NCBI GenBank assembly: GCA_045542595.1 | Contig: JAZQLI010000013.1 | Coordinates: 1 to 20,423 of the forward strand | Direction of reading: 5' to 3' | Origin: Scatosoma sp045542595 | Lineage (GTDB): Bacteria > Bacillota > Clostridia > Christensenellales > Borkfalkiaceae | DNA length: 20,423 nt | Shown here: in pieces, positions 13,667-20,423 of the stretch | How the letters are laid out: every line of letters begins with the position of its first letter | How positions within the stretch are numbered: position 1 is the stretch's first letter | Program-made: the position numbers and the translations under genes | The notes under the pieces: generated by a model | What the model was told of the DNA's origin: nothing | Databases searched by the model: none | The model's input: the letters and a program-made list of their open reading frames with translations, nothing else

Positions 13667-14452
13667 TTACAATCCCAATAAACGTTTTGCGTTATCGTAA
13701 AAGATTTTTTGTTTTTCTTCGGGAGTAATTAAATCATCCAACAACACACCGCCGATATACATACCGGGATTACAAGTGGGATAATCTGAACCGAACAACA
13801 CTTTCTCCGCGCCAATTTCGTCGATTAGACGGCGCAACATTCCGTGACGGAACATACCGTATCCCGACAAATCAATATAGTAATTTTCGCTCAATTTTGC
13901 GCGCGCAATATGGCGCATCAAATCACCGTATTCTCCGGGATGCGCTGCCACAAACAAAGTATCGGGATGACGTTTTACCATCTCGTCCATTTCGTCGTTG
14001 CCCATAGAATGTATACTGACTATCATATTATACTGTGTTGCACAGTCTAACAGTTCGTCTAAATTTTTATGCCCGTAGCCGTCGTAATGATGAATATACG
14101 GCACAAGCTCCCCTACAATTTTCACCCCTGCCGCGTGCATTTTTTCAATCTCTTTTAACGATTCCGTTTTATAGTCGGGATGAACGTGAAAACCAGGAAT
14201 ATAAAACCCTTGATAATACTTTTGCAAATCAAGTGCCGTTTGGTTGTTTTGTTGTACTCTATCCCAAACGCTTTCGTTTTCTTGTAACAAAGACGTGCTA
14301 ATTACCGAGCCGCAAATATGCGAAACGCCCAAGTTTTCAAACGTTTTTTTCGTAGTATCCGCCGTCATCGTAAAGCATTCTTTATGATTGCAAATATTGT
14401 CTTTACTTTCCAAAAAGGGATGCGTGTGAAAGTCTATAATTTTATATTCCAT
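13667..14452 (-). CDS. Metal-dependent amidohydrolase (amidohydrolase-2 / TatD-like TIM barrel)
   Basis: The 261-residue TIM-barrel hydrolase carries the metal-ligand pattern of the amidohydrolase-2 family: DFHTH at the N-terminus (His9, His11), GVKIVGEL (Glu), SIHSMG (His), AAHPGEYG (His) and FGSDYP (Asp), with the usual NAKRLLGL end. The protein is soluble with no signal. Such enzymes act as hydrolases or decarboxylases on small carboxylates, amides or phosphoesters; the substrate cannot be read from the sequence. The start is ATG 14452 with AGGTGGAG just upstream. It is last in a three-gene operon, 22 nt after the TIGR04076 gene. Confidence 0.85.
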   Translation of the reverse strand: MEYKIIDFHTHPFLESKDNICNHKECFTMTADTTKKTFENLGVSHICGSVISTSLLQENESVWDRVQQNNQTALDLQKYYQGFYIPGFHVHPDYKTESLKEIEKMHAAGVKIVGELVPYIHHYDGYGHKNLDELLDCATQYNMIVSIHSMGNDEMDEMVKRHPDTLFVAAHPGEYGDLMRHIARAKLSENYYIDLSGYGMFRHGMLRRLIDEIGAEKVLFGSDYPTCNPGMYIGGVLLDDLITPEEKQKIFYDNAKRLLGL

Positions 14453-14474
14453 AATACTCCACCTATTATTTTTT

Positions 14475-14783
14475 CTATCCTTCCAATGTTTCCAACAAAA
14501 AGCTAACGGGACGAAAGCCGTCGTTACAGGAAATCATAGCCGATTTTTCGTTCTTCATCCACCCGTCGTAAAAATTGCCGCCGCCGTTTGCCAGCATTTT
14601 TACAAACGCCGACATACTCTCCCAAGCGCTATCGCAGAGCCCGTTCGGTTTACGCCCTTTTTTCGCAATAAAAACCTGTCCCAAACGCATATCGCAAGCG
14701 TGCGCGATGGGATTTTCATATTGCGCGATTAAATCGTCATAACGCGCCATTTTCATTACGGTTATTTTGACGTCCTTTTTCAT
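14475..14783 (-). CDS. TIGR04076-family small protein
   Basis: The 102-residue protein matches the pattern I know for TIGR04076: VKITVMK, a Cys before GQVF (ACDMRLGQVF), GLCDSAW, a Gly/Asn-rich turn GGGNFYDGW, and ISCNDGFRPVSFLLE. Three conserved Cys and the DG.RPV ending suggest a small enzyme or metal- or redox-binding fold; the family function is unknown to me. Its ATG overlaps the stop of the preceding 50-codon gene (TAATG) and no separate SD is evident, so it is translated by coupling. Confidence 0.75.
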   Translation of the reverse strand: MKKDVKITVMKMARYDDLIAQYENPIAHACDMRLGQVFIAKKGRKPNGLCDSAWESMSAFVKMLANGGGNFYDGWMKNEKSAMISCNDGFRPVSFLLETLEG

Positions 14784-14935
14784 TACTCGTTCGCACTCGC
14801 TTGTAGCATAGCAAAATATGTTTCCGCTTCTTCTTCACTCATTAAAAAATCGTTTTCCTTGGCAAGCGCCAATAACTCCGCCGCGCTTTTCACTGCTTTC
14901 GCCCTTGCCACCAACTCATCTGTCAACAAAGCCAT
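14783..14935 (-). CDS. 50-residue peptide resembling a Nif11-type RiPP leader
   Basis: The start is ATG 14935 (MALLTDELV), 6 nt from a perfect AAAGGAG (14942-14948); the longer frame runs through the promoter. The sequence ELVARAKAVKSAAELLALAKENDFLMSEEEAETYFAMLQ resembles the helical leader of clostridial precursor peptides (ELV.KAKA..S.EELLALAKENG..LTEEEA..YF). The usual tail with GELSDDELD..GG and a core peptide is missing: it stops at ASANE. It could be a truncated precursor, a free-standing leader-like helper, or a small regulatory protein. It is first in the operon and coupled to the TIGR04076 gene through TAATG. Confidence 0.7.
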   Translation of the reverse strand: MALLTDELVARAKAVKSAAELLALAKENDFLMSEEEAETYFAMLQASANE

Positions 14936-14963
14936 AACTTTCTCCTTTGTGCCACTTTTGTTT

Positions 14964-14992
14964 ATTATATCAGATAAACAGCTTAAAGTCAA
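14964..14992 (-). promoter_or_regulatory. Promoter of the peptide/TIGR04076/amidohydrolase operon
   Basis: On the minus strand TTGACT (14987-14992), 17 nt, TATAAT (14964-14969), with TG just before the -10. It is 28 nt upstream of the first start codon. This is a near-consensus sigma-A promoter, so expression is probably strong and constitutive. Confidence 0.85.
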
Positions 14993-15045
14993 CCGTTCCT
15001 TACGCGCCAAAAACCTGCCTTACCGCCAAAGTAACGCGCATTTAT

Positions 15046-17820
15046 TTACTCGACAACGATACGGCAATGGCTGCCCTTTCCCGCTTCTTTGGCTTTCTCT
15101 ACGACGATTTGTTTATCTATCTTATTTTTAAGCTCTTCCACGTGTGAAATAATCCCCACCAAGCGGTTGCCTTCCGTCAAATCCTGCAAGGTAGAAATCG
15201 CCAAACGCAAGGTTTCGTTATCCAGCGAGCCAAACCCCTCGTCTACGAACATAGCGTCTAGCCGCACGCCGCCCACCGACGATTGAATTTCATCCGAAAG
15301 CCCCAAAGCGAGTGCTAAAGACGCCAAAAACTGCTGTCCGCCCGAAAGCGTATTGACGGGACGGGTGGTAGAATTGTGGTGGTCGAGTATGTCAATATCC
15401 AAGCCCACCTGTGCCCGTTTATTTAGCGTATCTATTCGACGGATTAAGTCGTATTGACCGTTTGTCATCTTTTGCAAACGAATACTTGCCCTACGCAAAA
15501 TCCTATCGAAATAACTGGTTTGAATATACGTTTCAAACGAAAGTTTGTCCCTTTCACGCAAAGCGCCGTTTGCCGTTTCCGAAAGCGTATTCAGCCATTT
15601 ATACTGTTCTTCTATTTCCTTAGATGCTTCCGAAGTTTTTTCTATGTTTTTAAGACAAATTTTATTATTTTCCAAACGGGAAACCACCCGTTCTTTTTGC
15701 GTTTGAAATTCCTGTTTTTGTAAAACCAACGAGTCTCTTTTTTGACGTTCAATCGATAAATCGATTTTACAAACATTTTTGACGACGCGCTCTAAAGTGG
15801 AAACTTCGCCTTGTAATTTCACAAGCGCATCCTTCTTTTCGTTGAACGTTTTCTCCGCGGTTTCGAACGCTTTTTTCAACTCTTCCTTGTCCGTTTGCAA
15901 CGCCTTAATTGCGTTATCCGCTTCCCTTTTGGTAGCATAGCGTAATCCCTTTTGCAAACTTTCCATTTGCGACTGTTTTTGCGCTTTTATCGCACTATCC
16001 GTAGCGATTGCCTTTTCGTAAAAAACCACGGCACTGCGAATTTTTTCCAGCCCTTCTTCTTCCATAGGCAGCTGTTTATCTATCCGCATTTTTTCTTGCA
16101 CTTTTTCCTTCTCCGCTTGCAGGGCTTGTGCAACGTCCGCAATTTTACCTTGCGTTTCCGCAAATTTTTCCCGTACGGTTTGTAGCGTAATTTCCGTAAC
16201 CCCGTCGATAAGTGCTTGCATTTGTTGGGAAACGGAAGTTTCCAACGCCGTCGTTTTCCCGTTGAGTTCAGCACACTCGGCACTCTTTTCCCTAGCCAAA
16301 TCTTGCGCGTTTTCCGCTTTTTGCTTCGCCTGTTCAAGTTCCGCCTCGGTAGGCGCTTTTTCCGTCCATTTTGCCAAAACGGGGTGCGTAAGCGAGCCGC
16401 AAACAGGGCAGGGCTTGCCCTCTTCCAAACGCGCGGCTAAAATACCTGCTTGTCCGTCAAGAAAACGCTTATTTTGTGCGTTATATTCGTCCACGAGTCG
16501 TTTAGCTGTATCGCTAAGCACGGCGTATTCACTCTGTTTTTTAAGAAGCGTTTGCTTGCTTTCTTCTACGGCGCGCATATCTTTGCCGAGTGCTTGTATT
16601 TTTTCTTTATATTCTTCTAAACGCAGCTTTTCCGCTTCCAGTTTTTCCTTTTGCAGCGCGGCGTTTTCCAACGTTTTTTGCCGTTCTTTTAACGACTTTA
16701 TATAATTTTCCTTTTGCGTAAACGTTTCCATTTTACGCACCTTTTCCCGTTCGCTTTCGGCTATTTCATTTTGCAACGCAGCAATGCTTTTTTGTAAAGC
16801 TTCTAACGTTTCATAATCGGGCAATTCCTTTTCAAGTAACGTAATTTGTTTCTCTACCCGTTCCCGCTTAGGCGCGCGTGCCGTTTGTACTTCCAAAGCG
16901 GCTTTCGCTTCGTCGTACGCCGTTACGTATACGGGCACGGCTGCCGTTTTTTTATCGTATTCCGCTACGTTTTTTTCGTATTCTTCCGCCTTACCGATAG
17001 CGGCGTTGACCTGTCCCAAAACCTCGTCCACTTTCGACATTTCGTTTGCCAACCGCGCGTTTTCAAGCCCGTCCGTTTCCAAGAGTTTTTTCAACAAGCC
17101 CACCGTTTCCTGCGTGGTAATTTCCCCGTTTTTTGCCTGTTCGATAGCGGTGGAAAACTCGCTGCCGATTTCACAAGAGATGCCACCCATGTACGAGAGT
17201 AAGCTATTTCGCGCCGTTTTAAATTGAAGATACAAAGCGTTTGCTTCTTCCTTTAAACGGTTTTGGATATGCTCAAATTTATGCGTTTTAAAAATGCGAC
17301 GAAAAATCTTTTTTCTCTCGTCGGTATCAGCAAAAAGTACCTTTCGAAAATCCCCTTGCGCAATCATAGCAATCTGTAAAAACTGGTCGCGGTCAATGCC
17401 GATAATTTCTTCTATTGCCTTGGTAACTTCTCTTTTGCTTTTATCTATAATCCTTCCGTCGGGCAAACGGAGTTCCGCTTTCGCCGTTTGCTTTGTCAAG
17501 CCTTCTCCACGTGCTTTCGGACGGGTATATTCGGGATTTCTCTTTACCGTATAAAGCTTTCCTTTACACTCGAACGTAAGCTCTACAAACGTGTCCGTAC
17601 TCTCGTCGGCGTATTTCGAACGGAGCATCGAATCGTCGCGCACGTCGCCGCTCGGTCTATCATACAACGCGTACGTAATAGCGTCGAAAATAGACGTTTT
17701 CCCTGCGCCCGTCGTACCCGTAATTAAATATAATCCGTTTTTTCCAAGTTTGTCTAACTCAAGAATTTCTTGCTTGGCGTACGGACCGAACGCCGATATA
17801 ATAAGTTTCGTCGGTCTCAT
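15046..17820 (-). CDS. sbcC: SbcC: SMC-like ATPase of the SbcCD nuclease
   Basis: SbcC is the Rad50-like ATPase that, with SbcD, cleaves hairpins and blocked DNA ends. The 924-residue product shows Walker A GTTGAGKT (35-42), Q-loop AQGDF, a long coiled coil, the zinc hook CPVCGS (~470), a second coiled coil, the ABC signature TLSGGQQFLASLALALGLSDEI (~822) and Walker B DAMFVDEGFGSLD (~855-867). It is somewhat shorter than the usual ~1000-1050 residues, mostly in the coils, so the arms are short. The start ATG is preceded by GAGGAGG. It overlaps the sbcD stop by 4 nt (ATGA). No clear terminator follows. Confidence 0.96.
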   Translation of the reverse strand: MRPTKLIISAFGPYAKQEILELDKLGKNGLYLITGTTGAGKTSIFDAITYALYDRPSGDVRDDSMLRSKYADESTDTFVELTFECKGKLYTVKRNPEYTRPKARGEGLTKQTAKAELRLPDGRIIDKSKREVTKAIEEIIGIDRDQFLQIAMIAQGDFRKVLFADTDERKKIFRRIFKTHKFEHIQNRLKEEANALYLQFKTARNSLLSYMGGISCEIGSEFSTAIEQAKNGEITTQETVGLLKKLLETDGLENARLANEMSKVDEVLGQVNAAIGKAEEYEKNVAEYDKKTAAVPVYVTAYDEAKAALEVQTARAPKRERVEKQITLLEKELPDYETLEALQKSIAALQNEIAESEREKVRKMETFTQKENYIKSLKERQKTLENAALQKEKLEAEKLRLEEYKEKIQALGKDMRAVEESKQTLLKKQSEYAVLSDTAKRLVDEYNAQNKRFLDGQAGILAARLEEGKPCPVCGSLTHPVLAKWTEKAPTEAELEQAKQKAENAQDLAREKSAECAELNGKTTALETSVSQQMQALIDGVTEITLQTVREKFAETQGKIADVAQALQAEKEKVQEKMRIDKQLPMEEEGLEKIRSAVVFYEKAIATDSAIKAQKQSQMESLQKGLRYATKREADNAIKALQTDKEELKKAFETAEKTFNEKKDALVKLQGEVSTLERVVKNVCKIDLSIERQKRDSLVLQKQEFQTQKERVVSRLENNKICLKNIEKTSEASKEIEEQYKWLNTLSETANGALRERDKLSFETYIQTSYFDRILRRASIRLQKMTNGQYDLIRRIDTLNKRAQVGLDIDILDHHNSTTRPVNTLSGGQQFLASLALALGLSDEIQSSVGGVRLDAMFVDEGFGSLDNETLRLAISTLQDLTEGNRLVGIISHVEELKNKIDKQIVVEKAKEAGKGSHCRIVVE

Positions 17821-18956
17821 ACGTTTTCCTCCTCAATTTGTTCTATCAAAGTCTTCATATAGGCGCTTTGTTCATCCGTCATTTCCGCGTTGTTTTGCAA
17901 CTCAAAAAATTCTTTAAACAAAGCAAAGGCGCTTTTTTGTTTTTCAACGGACGCGTTTAAAGCGGACGCGTTCGCCCTTGTCCGCGCGTTGTCGTAGCGC
18001 AGTTCCAACGCGTTTTTATACACGCTTTGTAAACGCGACATTGCGTTAGGCACGTCATCTTCGTCCGTCAACGTAATTTGCACGTAATCATCTGCTTTTA
18101 TGCCCTTGGAAATATAGACAGGATTCATCAATTCTTCAAACGTGCCGCGTACCCTTTTCATATCCCGTATAGGCGTGAGCAACACGGTTTCAACGCGTAC
18201 CTGCCCCCCTTTCTCACCGATTTCCACCAGCGAAACCGACTTCTCGTCGTTCGCTTCAGCAAAGGAATATTTGAGCGGCGTACCTGAATACCGAATATTT
18301 TTTCCGCAATATTGCGCGCCGTGCAAGTGCCCAAGCGCCACGTAATCGAACGGCTCGAATACCGACGCATCGACGTTATCCGTACCGCCTACCGTTTCTT
18401 CCGATTCTGAACGGGTTGCGCCCGTAACAAATTGATGCGTCAATAAAACATTTCGTTTTGACGTGTCCACGTTCATTTTTGCAATCGCTACACGCACGGC
18501 GTCGGTATACGAAGTAATTTCTTCGTCTTCGTAAAATCTACGTACGTGCATAGGCTTTACAAAAGGCAACATATACACGTTGAGTTCGCCGTCATTATCC
18601 TGCAAAACGATAGGTTTTACGTTGCCGTCGTATACGGGCGATAAATGAATTCCGCTTGCGCCCATAATAGTAGAGCCGAACGCAATCCGTTCGGGGGAAT
18701 CGTGGTTGCCGCTAATAACGAAAACGCGCAATCGGCGTTTTGCCAACTCCGCTAAAAAGAAATCGAATAATTGCACGGCTTCCGCGCTGGGTACGCTTTT
18801 ATCGTAAACGTCCCCTGCGATAAAAATACCCGTAGGCTTTTGCTCGTCTATAATCGCAAGAATTTGTTGCAAAATTGCCGCTTGGTCTTCTATCAACGAC
18901 GTTTCGTGTAATCTTTTTCCCAAATGTAAATCGGATACGTGTAAAAATTTCATCAT
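17817..18956 (-). CDS. sbcD: SbcD: Mre11-like nuclease subunit
   Basis: SbcD is the calcineurin-type phosphoesterase subunit of SbcCD, a manganese-dependent exonuclease and endonuclease acting on hairpins and protein-blocked ends. The 379-residue product carries DLHLG (Asp9, His11), GDVYD (Asp49), GNHDS (His85), LLTHQFV and ALGHLHG, a complete metal site. Two adjacent ATGs (18956 and 18953) are possible starts; AAAGGA stands 5 or 8 nt before them. The gene contains copy 4 of the dispersed 18-mer. It forms an operon with sbcC. Confidence 0.96.
   Translation of the reverse strand: MMKFLHVSDLHLGKRLHETSLIEDQAAILQQILAIIDEQKPTGIFIAGDVYDKSVPSAEAVQLFDFFLAELAKRRLRVFVISGNHDSPERIAFGSTIMGASGIHLSPVYDGNVKPIVLQDNDGELNVYMLPFVKPMHVRRFYEDEEITSYTDAVRVAIAKMNVDTSKRNVLLTHQFVTGATRSESEETVGGTDNVDASVFEPFDYVALGHLHGAQYCGKNIRYSGTPLKYSFAEANDEKSVSLVEIGEKGGQVRVETVLLTPIRDMKRVRGTFEELMNPVYISKGIKADDYVQITLTDEDDVPNAMSRLQSVYKNALELRYDNARTRANASALNASVEKQKSAFALFKEFFELQNNAEMTDEQSAYMKTLIEQIEEENV
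18191..18208 (+). repeat. Dispersed 18-mer, copy 4 (one mismatch)
   Basis: CAACGCGTACCTGCCCCC, one base different from copies 1-3 and preceded by TT, inside sbcD and antisense to it. The coding strand reads Gly-Gly-Gln-Val-Arg-Val-Glu, the same frame as copy 3. Confidence 0.85.
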
Positions 18957-19014
18957 AATTATCCTTTGCGCTTACGCGCCAACTACGCGCAAGGCAATAT
19001 GCATTATCGTTTAT

Positions 19015-19043
19015 ATTGTACCACACTTCTGCTTTTCCGTCAA
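19015..19043 (-). promoter_or_regulatory. Promoter of sbcDC
   Basis: On the minus strand TTGACG (19038-19043), 17 nt, TACAAT (19015-19020), 59 nt before sbcD. The leader holds GCGC-rich inverted repeats (TTGCGC...GCGCAA, around 18966-18992) that end beside the SD. Confidence 0.8.
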
Positions 19044-19251
19044 GAAGATTTCGCATTTTACTCTATGCGTAACGGCAATGCTTGTATTGGTTTATATTTT
19101 TTATCCTTGCCCCGTATTTCCTCCAAAATAAAACCTTTAAACAGCCGTTTTGTTTCCATTTATATAAAAACGTAAGAAACTATTAAACACGCCCAATTTC
19201 ACGCCCAATTTGCGGAGAAAAACCGCAAAAAGTGTCGTTTGGGATAAAAAA
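19044..19251. other. Gene-free stretch between sbcD promoter and tRNA-Asn relic
   Basis: No supported gene. It holds a tandem direct repeat CACGCCCAATTT (19188-19199, 19200-19211) followed at once by a small hairpin TGCGG/CCGCA (19211-19227). Confidence 0.5.
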
Positions 19252-19293
19252 GCATAAAAAATCCCCTGAAAACTGACGTTTTCAAGGGATTTT
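19252..19293 (-). terminator. Terminator following the tRNA-Asn 3' half
   Basis: The arms 19258-19273 and 19278-19293 form a 16-bp stem with one G-U pair on the minus strand and a 4-nt loop, then TTTTTT. It directly follows the CCA of the tRNA-Asn fragment, so it is probably the original terminator of that tRNA gene. Confidence 0.82.
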
Positions 19294-19337
19294 GGCTGCC
19301 CCTGTCAGGCTCGAACTGACGACACACGGATTAACAG
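19293..19337 (-). pseudogene. 3' half of tRNA-Asn (attachment-site duplicate)
   Basis: Read on the minus strand: anticodon loop CTGTTAA (GTT, Asn), 3' stem TCCGT, variable GTGTC, perfect T-arm GTCAG/TTCGAGC/CTGAC, acceptor half AGGGGCA, G, CCA. The preceding bases (ACACC) do not pair with TCCGT and no D-arm or 5' acceptor follows, so the gene is cut at the anticodon loop. The preserved T-arm and terminator indicate a recent or selected att repeat. The intact gene and the element should lie to the right. Confidence 0.85.
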
Positions 19338-19487
19338 GGTGTCCAAACGAATTTTTTGAATTGAAATCCTAACATCTAAAAGTCATCAAAATTAGCCGTT
19401 TTTGAAAGAAAAACCATTAAAAACTATTCATTTTCAGAATATATCGAGGTTTTTCTTTTCGCTTAAAATTCTTGTAAAAAACTACTT

Positions 19488-19505
19488 ACTTCCCAAAACT
19501 TCCCA
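19488..19505. repeat. ACTTCCCA direct repeat, candidate arm sites
   Basis: ACTTCCCA occurs at 19488-19495 and 19498-19505, one helical turn apart, about 150 bp inside the tRNA-Asn att core. Confidence 0.4.
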
Positions 19506-19535
19506 TAAAATCCGTTTGCCATCCACCCACCGGCC

Positions 19536-19553
19536 GAACAGTTTTAACTGTTC
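19536..19553. promoter_or_regulatory. Operator-like palindrome
   Basis: GAACAGTT and AACTGTTC are perfect 8-bp arms around a TT centre. Length and symmetry fit a dimeric helix-turn-helix regulator site. No adjacent promoter or gene start explains it. Confidence 0.4.
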
Positions 19554-19714
19554 AATAGATGCTATATAAAGCTTATAAAATTCTTTTGTTTTTCCCCTTA
19601 CGCTATTATATTAAATGTGTAATCGCCGCTTTTCACAAGCAGCGTAGCGCAGGTTATTCCCCCAACGCATTTTTTCCTTTAGTACTCCTTTATCTATTGT
19701 GTTTCTCTTGCATT

Positions 19715-20077
19715 TTAATAAAAGCCTGTCCATCCATTTGTTTCGTTTGACGGTTTATTCTCGTTTCCGTTTGACGATGACTCATCATTTTCTCCTGAAG
19801 TTCCATCATTCCCCGAAATTTCACCGTTTTCGGATTCTGTGTTGCTGTCTGACGATGACTCATCATTTTCTCCTGAAGTTCCATCATTCTCCGAAACTTC
19901 ACCGTTTTCGGATTCTGTGTTGCTGTCTGACGACGGCTTATTTGAAGACTCGTCTGTATTAATTTCCAAATTGGAACTATCAGGATTTATTGGTAATGAA
20001 TTGGCATTGTTATTCATACAACCCACGGCGGAAACTATCATAACTAAACTTATCATGAATGCAAATATTTTTTTCAT
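19715..20077 (-). CDS. Small repetitive lipoprotein
   Basis: The 120-residue protein begins with a lipoprotein signal (MKKIFAFMISLVMIVSAVGC, Cys20). The remainder is low-complexity Ser, Asn, Glu, Asp, Gly and Thr, including two 26-residue repeats (SDSNTESENGE(V/I)S.NDGTSG). It ends in NGWTGFY, the only aromatic cluster. Such acidic Ser-rich tails often act as spacers between membrane anchor and a ligand, but no binding domain is present; it may be the truncated N-terminus of a longer extracellular lipoprotein. The SD is AGGGAG, 6 nt before ATG 20077. It lies inside the tRNA-Asn island, downstream of and on the same strand as the rhamnose isomerase gene. Confidence 0.75.
   Translation of the reverse strand: MKKIFAFMISLVMIVSAVGCMNNNANSLPINPDSSNLEINTDESSNKPSSDSNTESENGEVSENDGTSGENDESSSDSNTESENGEISGNDGTSGENDESSSNGNENKPSNETNGWTGFY
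19773..19928 (-). repeat. Two tandem 78-bp repeats in the small lipoprotein gene
   Basis: The units 19773-19850 and 19851-19928 are 78 bp each, in frame, and differ at only a few positions. This indicates a recent duplication. Confidence 0.92.
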
Positions 20078-20201
20078 GTTTTTCTCCCTATATTATCAAT
20101 ACAGCTACAATATGTATTCCTGTGAAATTCTCGAAAGTAGCCGTCAATACTCAATCTTGTTTGCCACATTGCGAAGAAACAATCCATTGCGTTTTTTTTG
20201 C

Positions 20202-20423
20202 TCATTTTCTTTTCTCAATTACTTCTTTTTTAAAACTCTCAACTTCATCCCACCAATCTTCCGAAAGCCCTTGTCTATGCAGGTACTCATCCCAAACATC
20301 AGCAATCGGCAGGAATTTTACTCTTTCGTGCATATACAAAATCTTGGTGAAGTTCGCTTCGTCTTGCAACTTCTTCATTTCCGCATACGGTTGTAAAAGC
20401 GCACAAAGAAGTGCCTTATGCAT
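20202..20423 (-). CDS. rhaA: L-rhamnose isomerase, C-terminal part (cut by window edge)
   Basis: Only the last 73 residues are in the window, and the ATG at the very edge is probably internal. The segment LLQPYAEMKKLQDEANFT, then FLPIADVWDEYLHRQGL and WWDEVESFKKEVIEKR follow the C-terminal end of Bacillota L-rhamnose isomerases (about 420 residues; pattern LP...VWD.YC...G...EWL.EV..YE..VL.KR). The enzyme converts L-rhamnose to L-rhamnulose in the cytoplasm. Catalytic residues lie in the missing part. It suggests that the island carries a rhamnose-utilisation locus to the right. The identification rests on the C-terminal pattern only. Confidence 0.72.
   Translation of the reverse strand: MHKALLCALLQPYAEMKKLQDEANFTKILYMHERVKFLPIADVWDEYLHRQGLSEDWWDEVESFKKEVIEKRK

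Larger units (their letters stand above)
19338..19714. other. Gene-free left end of the tRNA-Asn island
   Basis: A/T-rich, with no supported gene. It holds an inverted repeat AAGAAAAACC (19406-19415) / GGTTTTTCTT (19448-19457), a 10-bp-spaced direct repeat ACTTCCCA (19488-19495, 19498-19505) and a palindrome (19536-19553). The layout fits an attachment-site arm region. Confidence 0.5.

Noticed and set aside
19293..19370. A functional tRNA-Asn
   Set aside because: The 5' anticodon stem, D-arm and 5' acceptor are missing beyond 19337.
19640..19668. Possible fifth copy of the dispersed motif (GCAGGTT and CCCCCAACGCAT)
   Set aside because: The pieces are in the wrong order and separated; no contiguous match beyond about 10 nt.

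Overview
The window looks like chromosomal DNA of a low-to-moderate-GC member of the Bacillota, probably a gut-type Clostridia. The evidence is AddAB (rather than RecBCD) and SbcCD, strong AAGGAGG-type ribosome binding sites, sigma-A promoters with 17-bp spacers, CCA-encoding tRNA genes, and a BclA-like collagen protein. The taxonomy is inference; there is no rRNA or ribosomal protein gene here.

Left edge (1-2675): the end of an integrated element. It holds a long inverted repeat with a promoter-like sequence and two hairpins, a gene resembling MobV/Pre relaxases but without the catalytic histidines, a 26-codon GTG-started peptide gene built on an 8-residue repeat, and a TTG-started tyrosine integrase whose start overlaps the peptide's stop. 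The integrase faces the 3' end of a tRNA-Gln(CTG) gene, the likely integration target.

Core region (2676-11842): tRNA-Gln, a two-module PRC-barrel protein, then a minus-strand operon addB-addA plus a small membrane protein of unknown function. A lipoprotein gene is divergent from addB. addA/addB encode the double-strand-break resection helicase-nuclease.

Middle accessory region (11900-14992): tRNA-Pro(CGG), a collagen-like protein with eight 45-bp repeats flanked by a 20-bp direct repeat, a relic of the 3' half of tRNA-Pro, and a three-gene operon (50-residue RiPP-leader-like peptide, TIGR04076-family protein, amidohydrolase).

Second core block (15046-19043): sbcD-sbcC, the Mre11/Rad50-type nuclease, as a translationally overlapping pair with its own promoter.

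Right edge (19293-20423): the 3' half of a tRNA-Asn gene with its terminator, which marks the edge of another island extending to the right. That island begins with a small repeat-bearing lipoprotein and the C-terminal end of an L-rhamnose isomerase gene.

The most striking unexplained signal is an 18-20 nt sequence (CAACGCATACCTGCCCCC) present four times on the same strand. It lies inside four unrelated coding genes, in different reading frames and relative to both gene orientations. This points to a DNA-level function (Chi-like, uptake-like or chromosome-orienting motif) or to a dispersed repeat.
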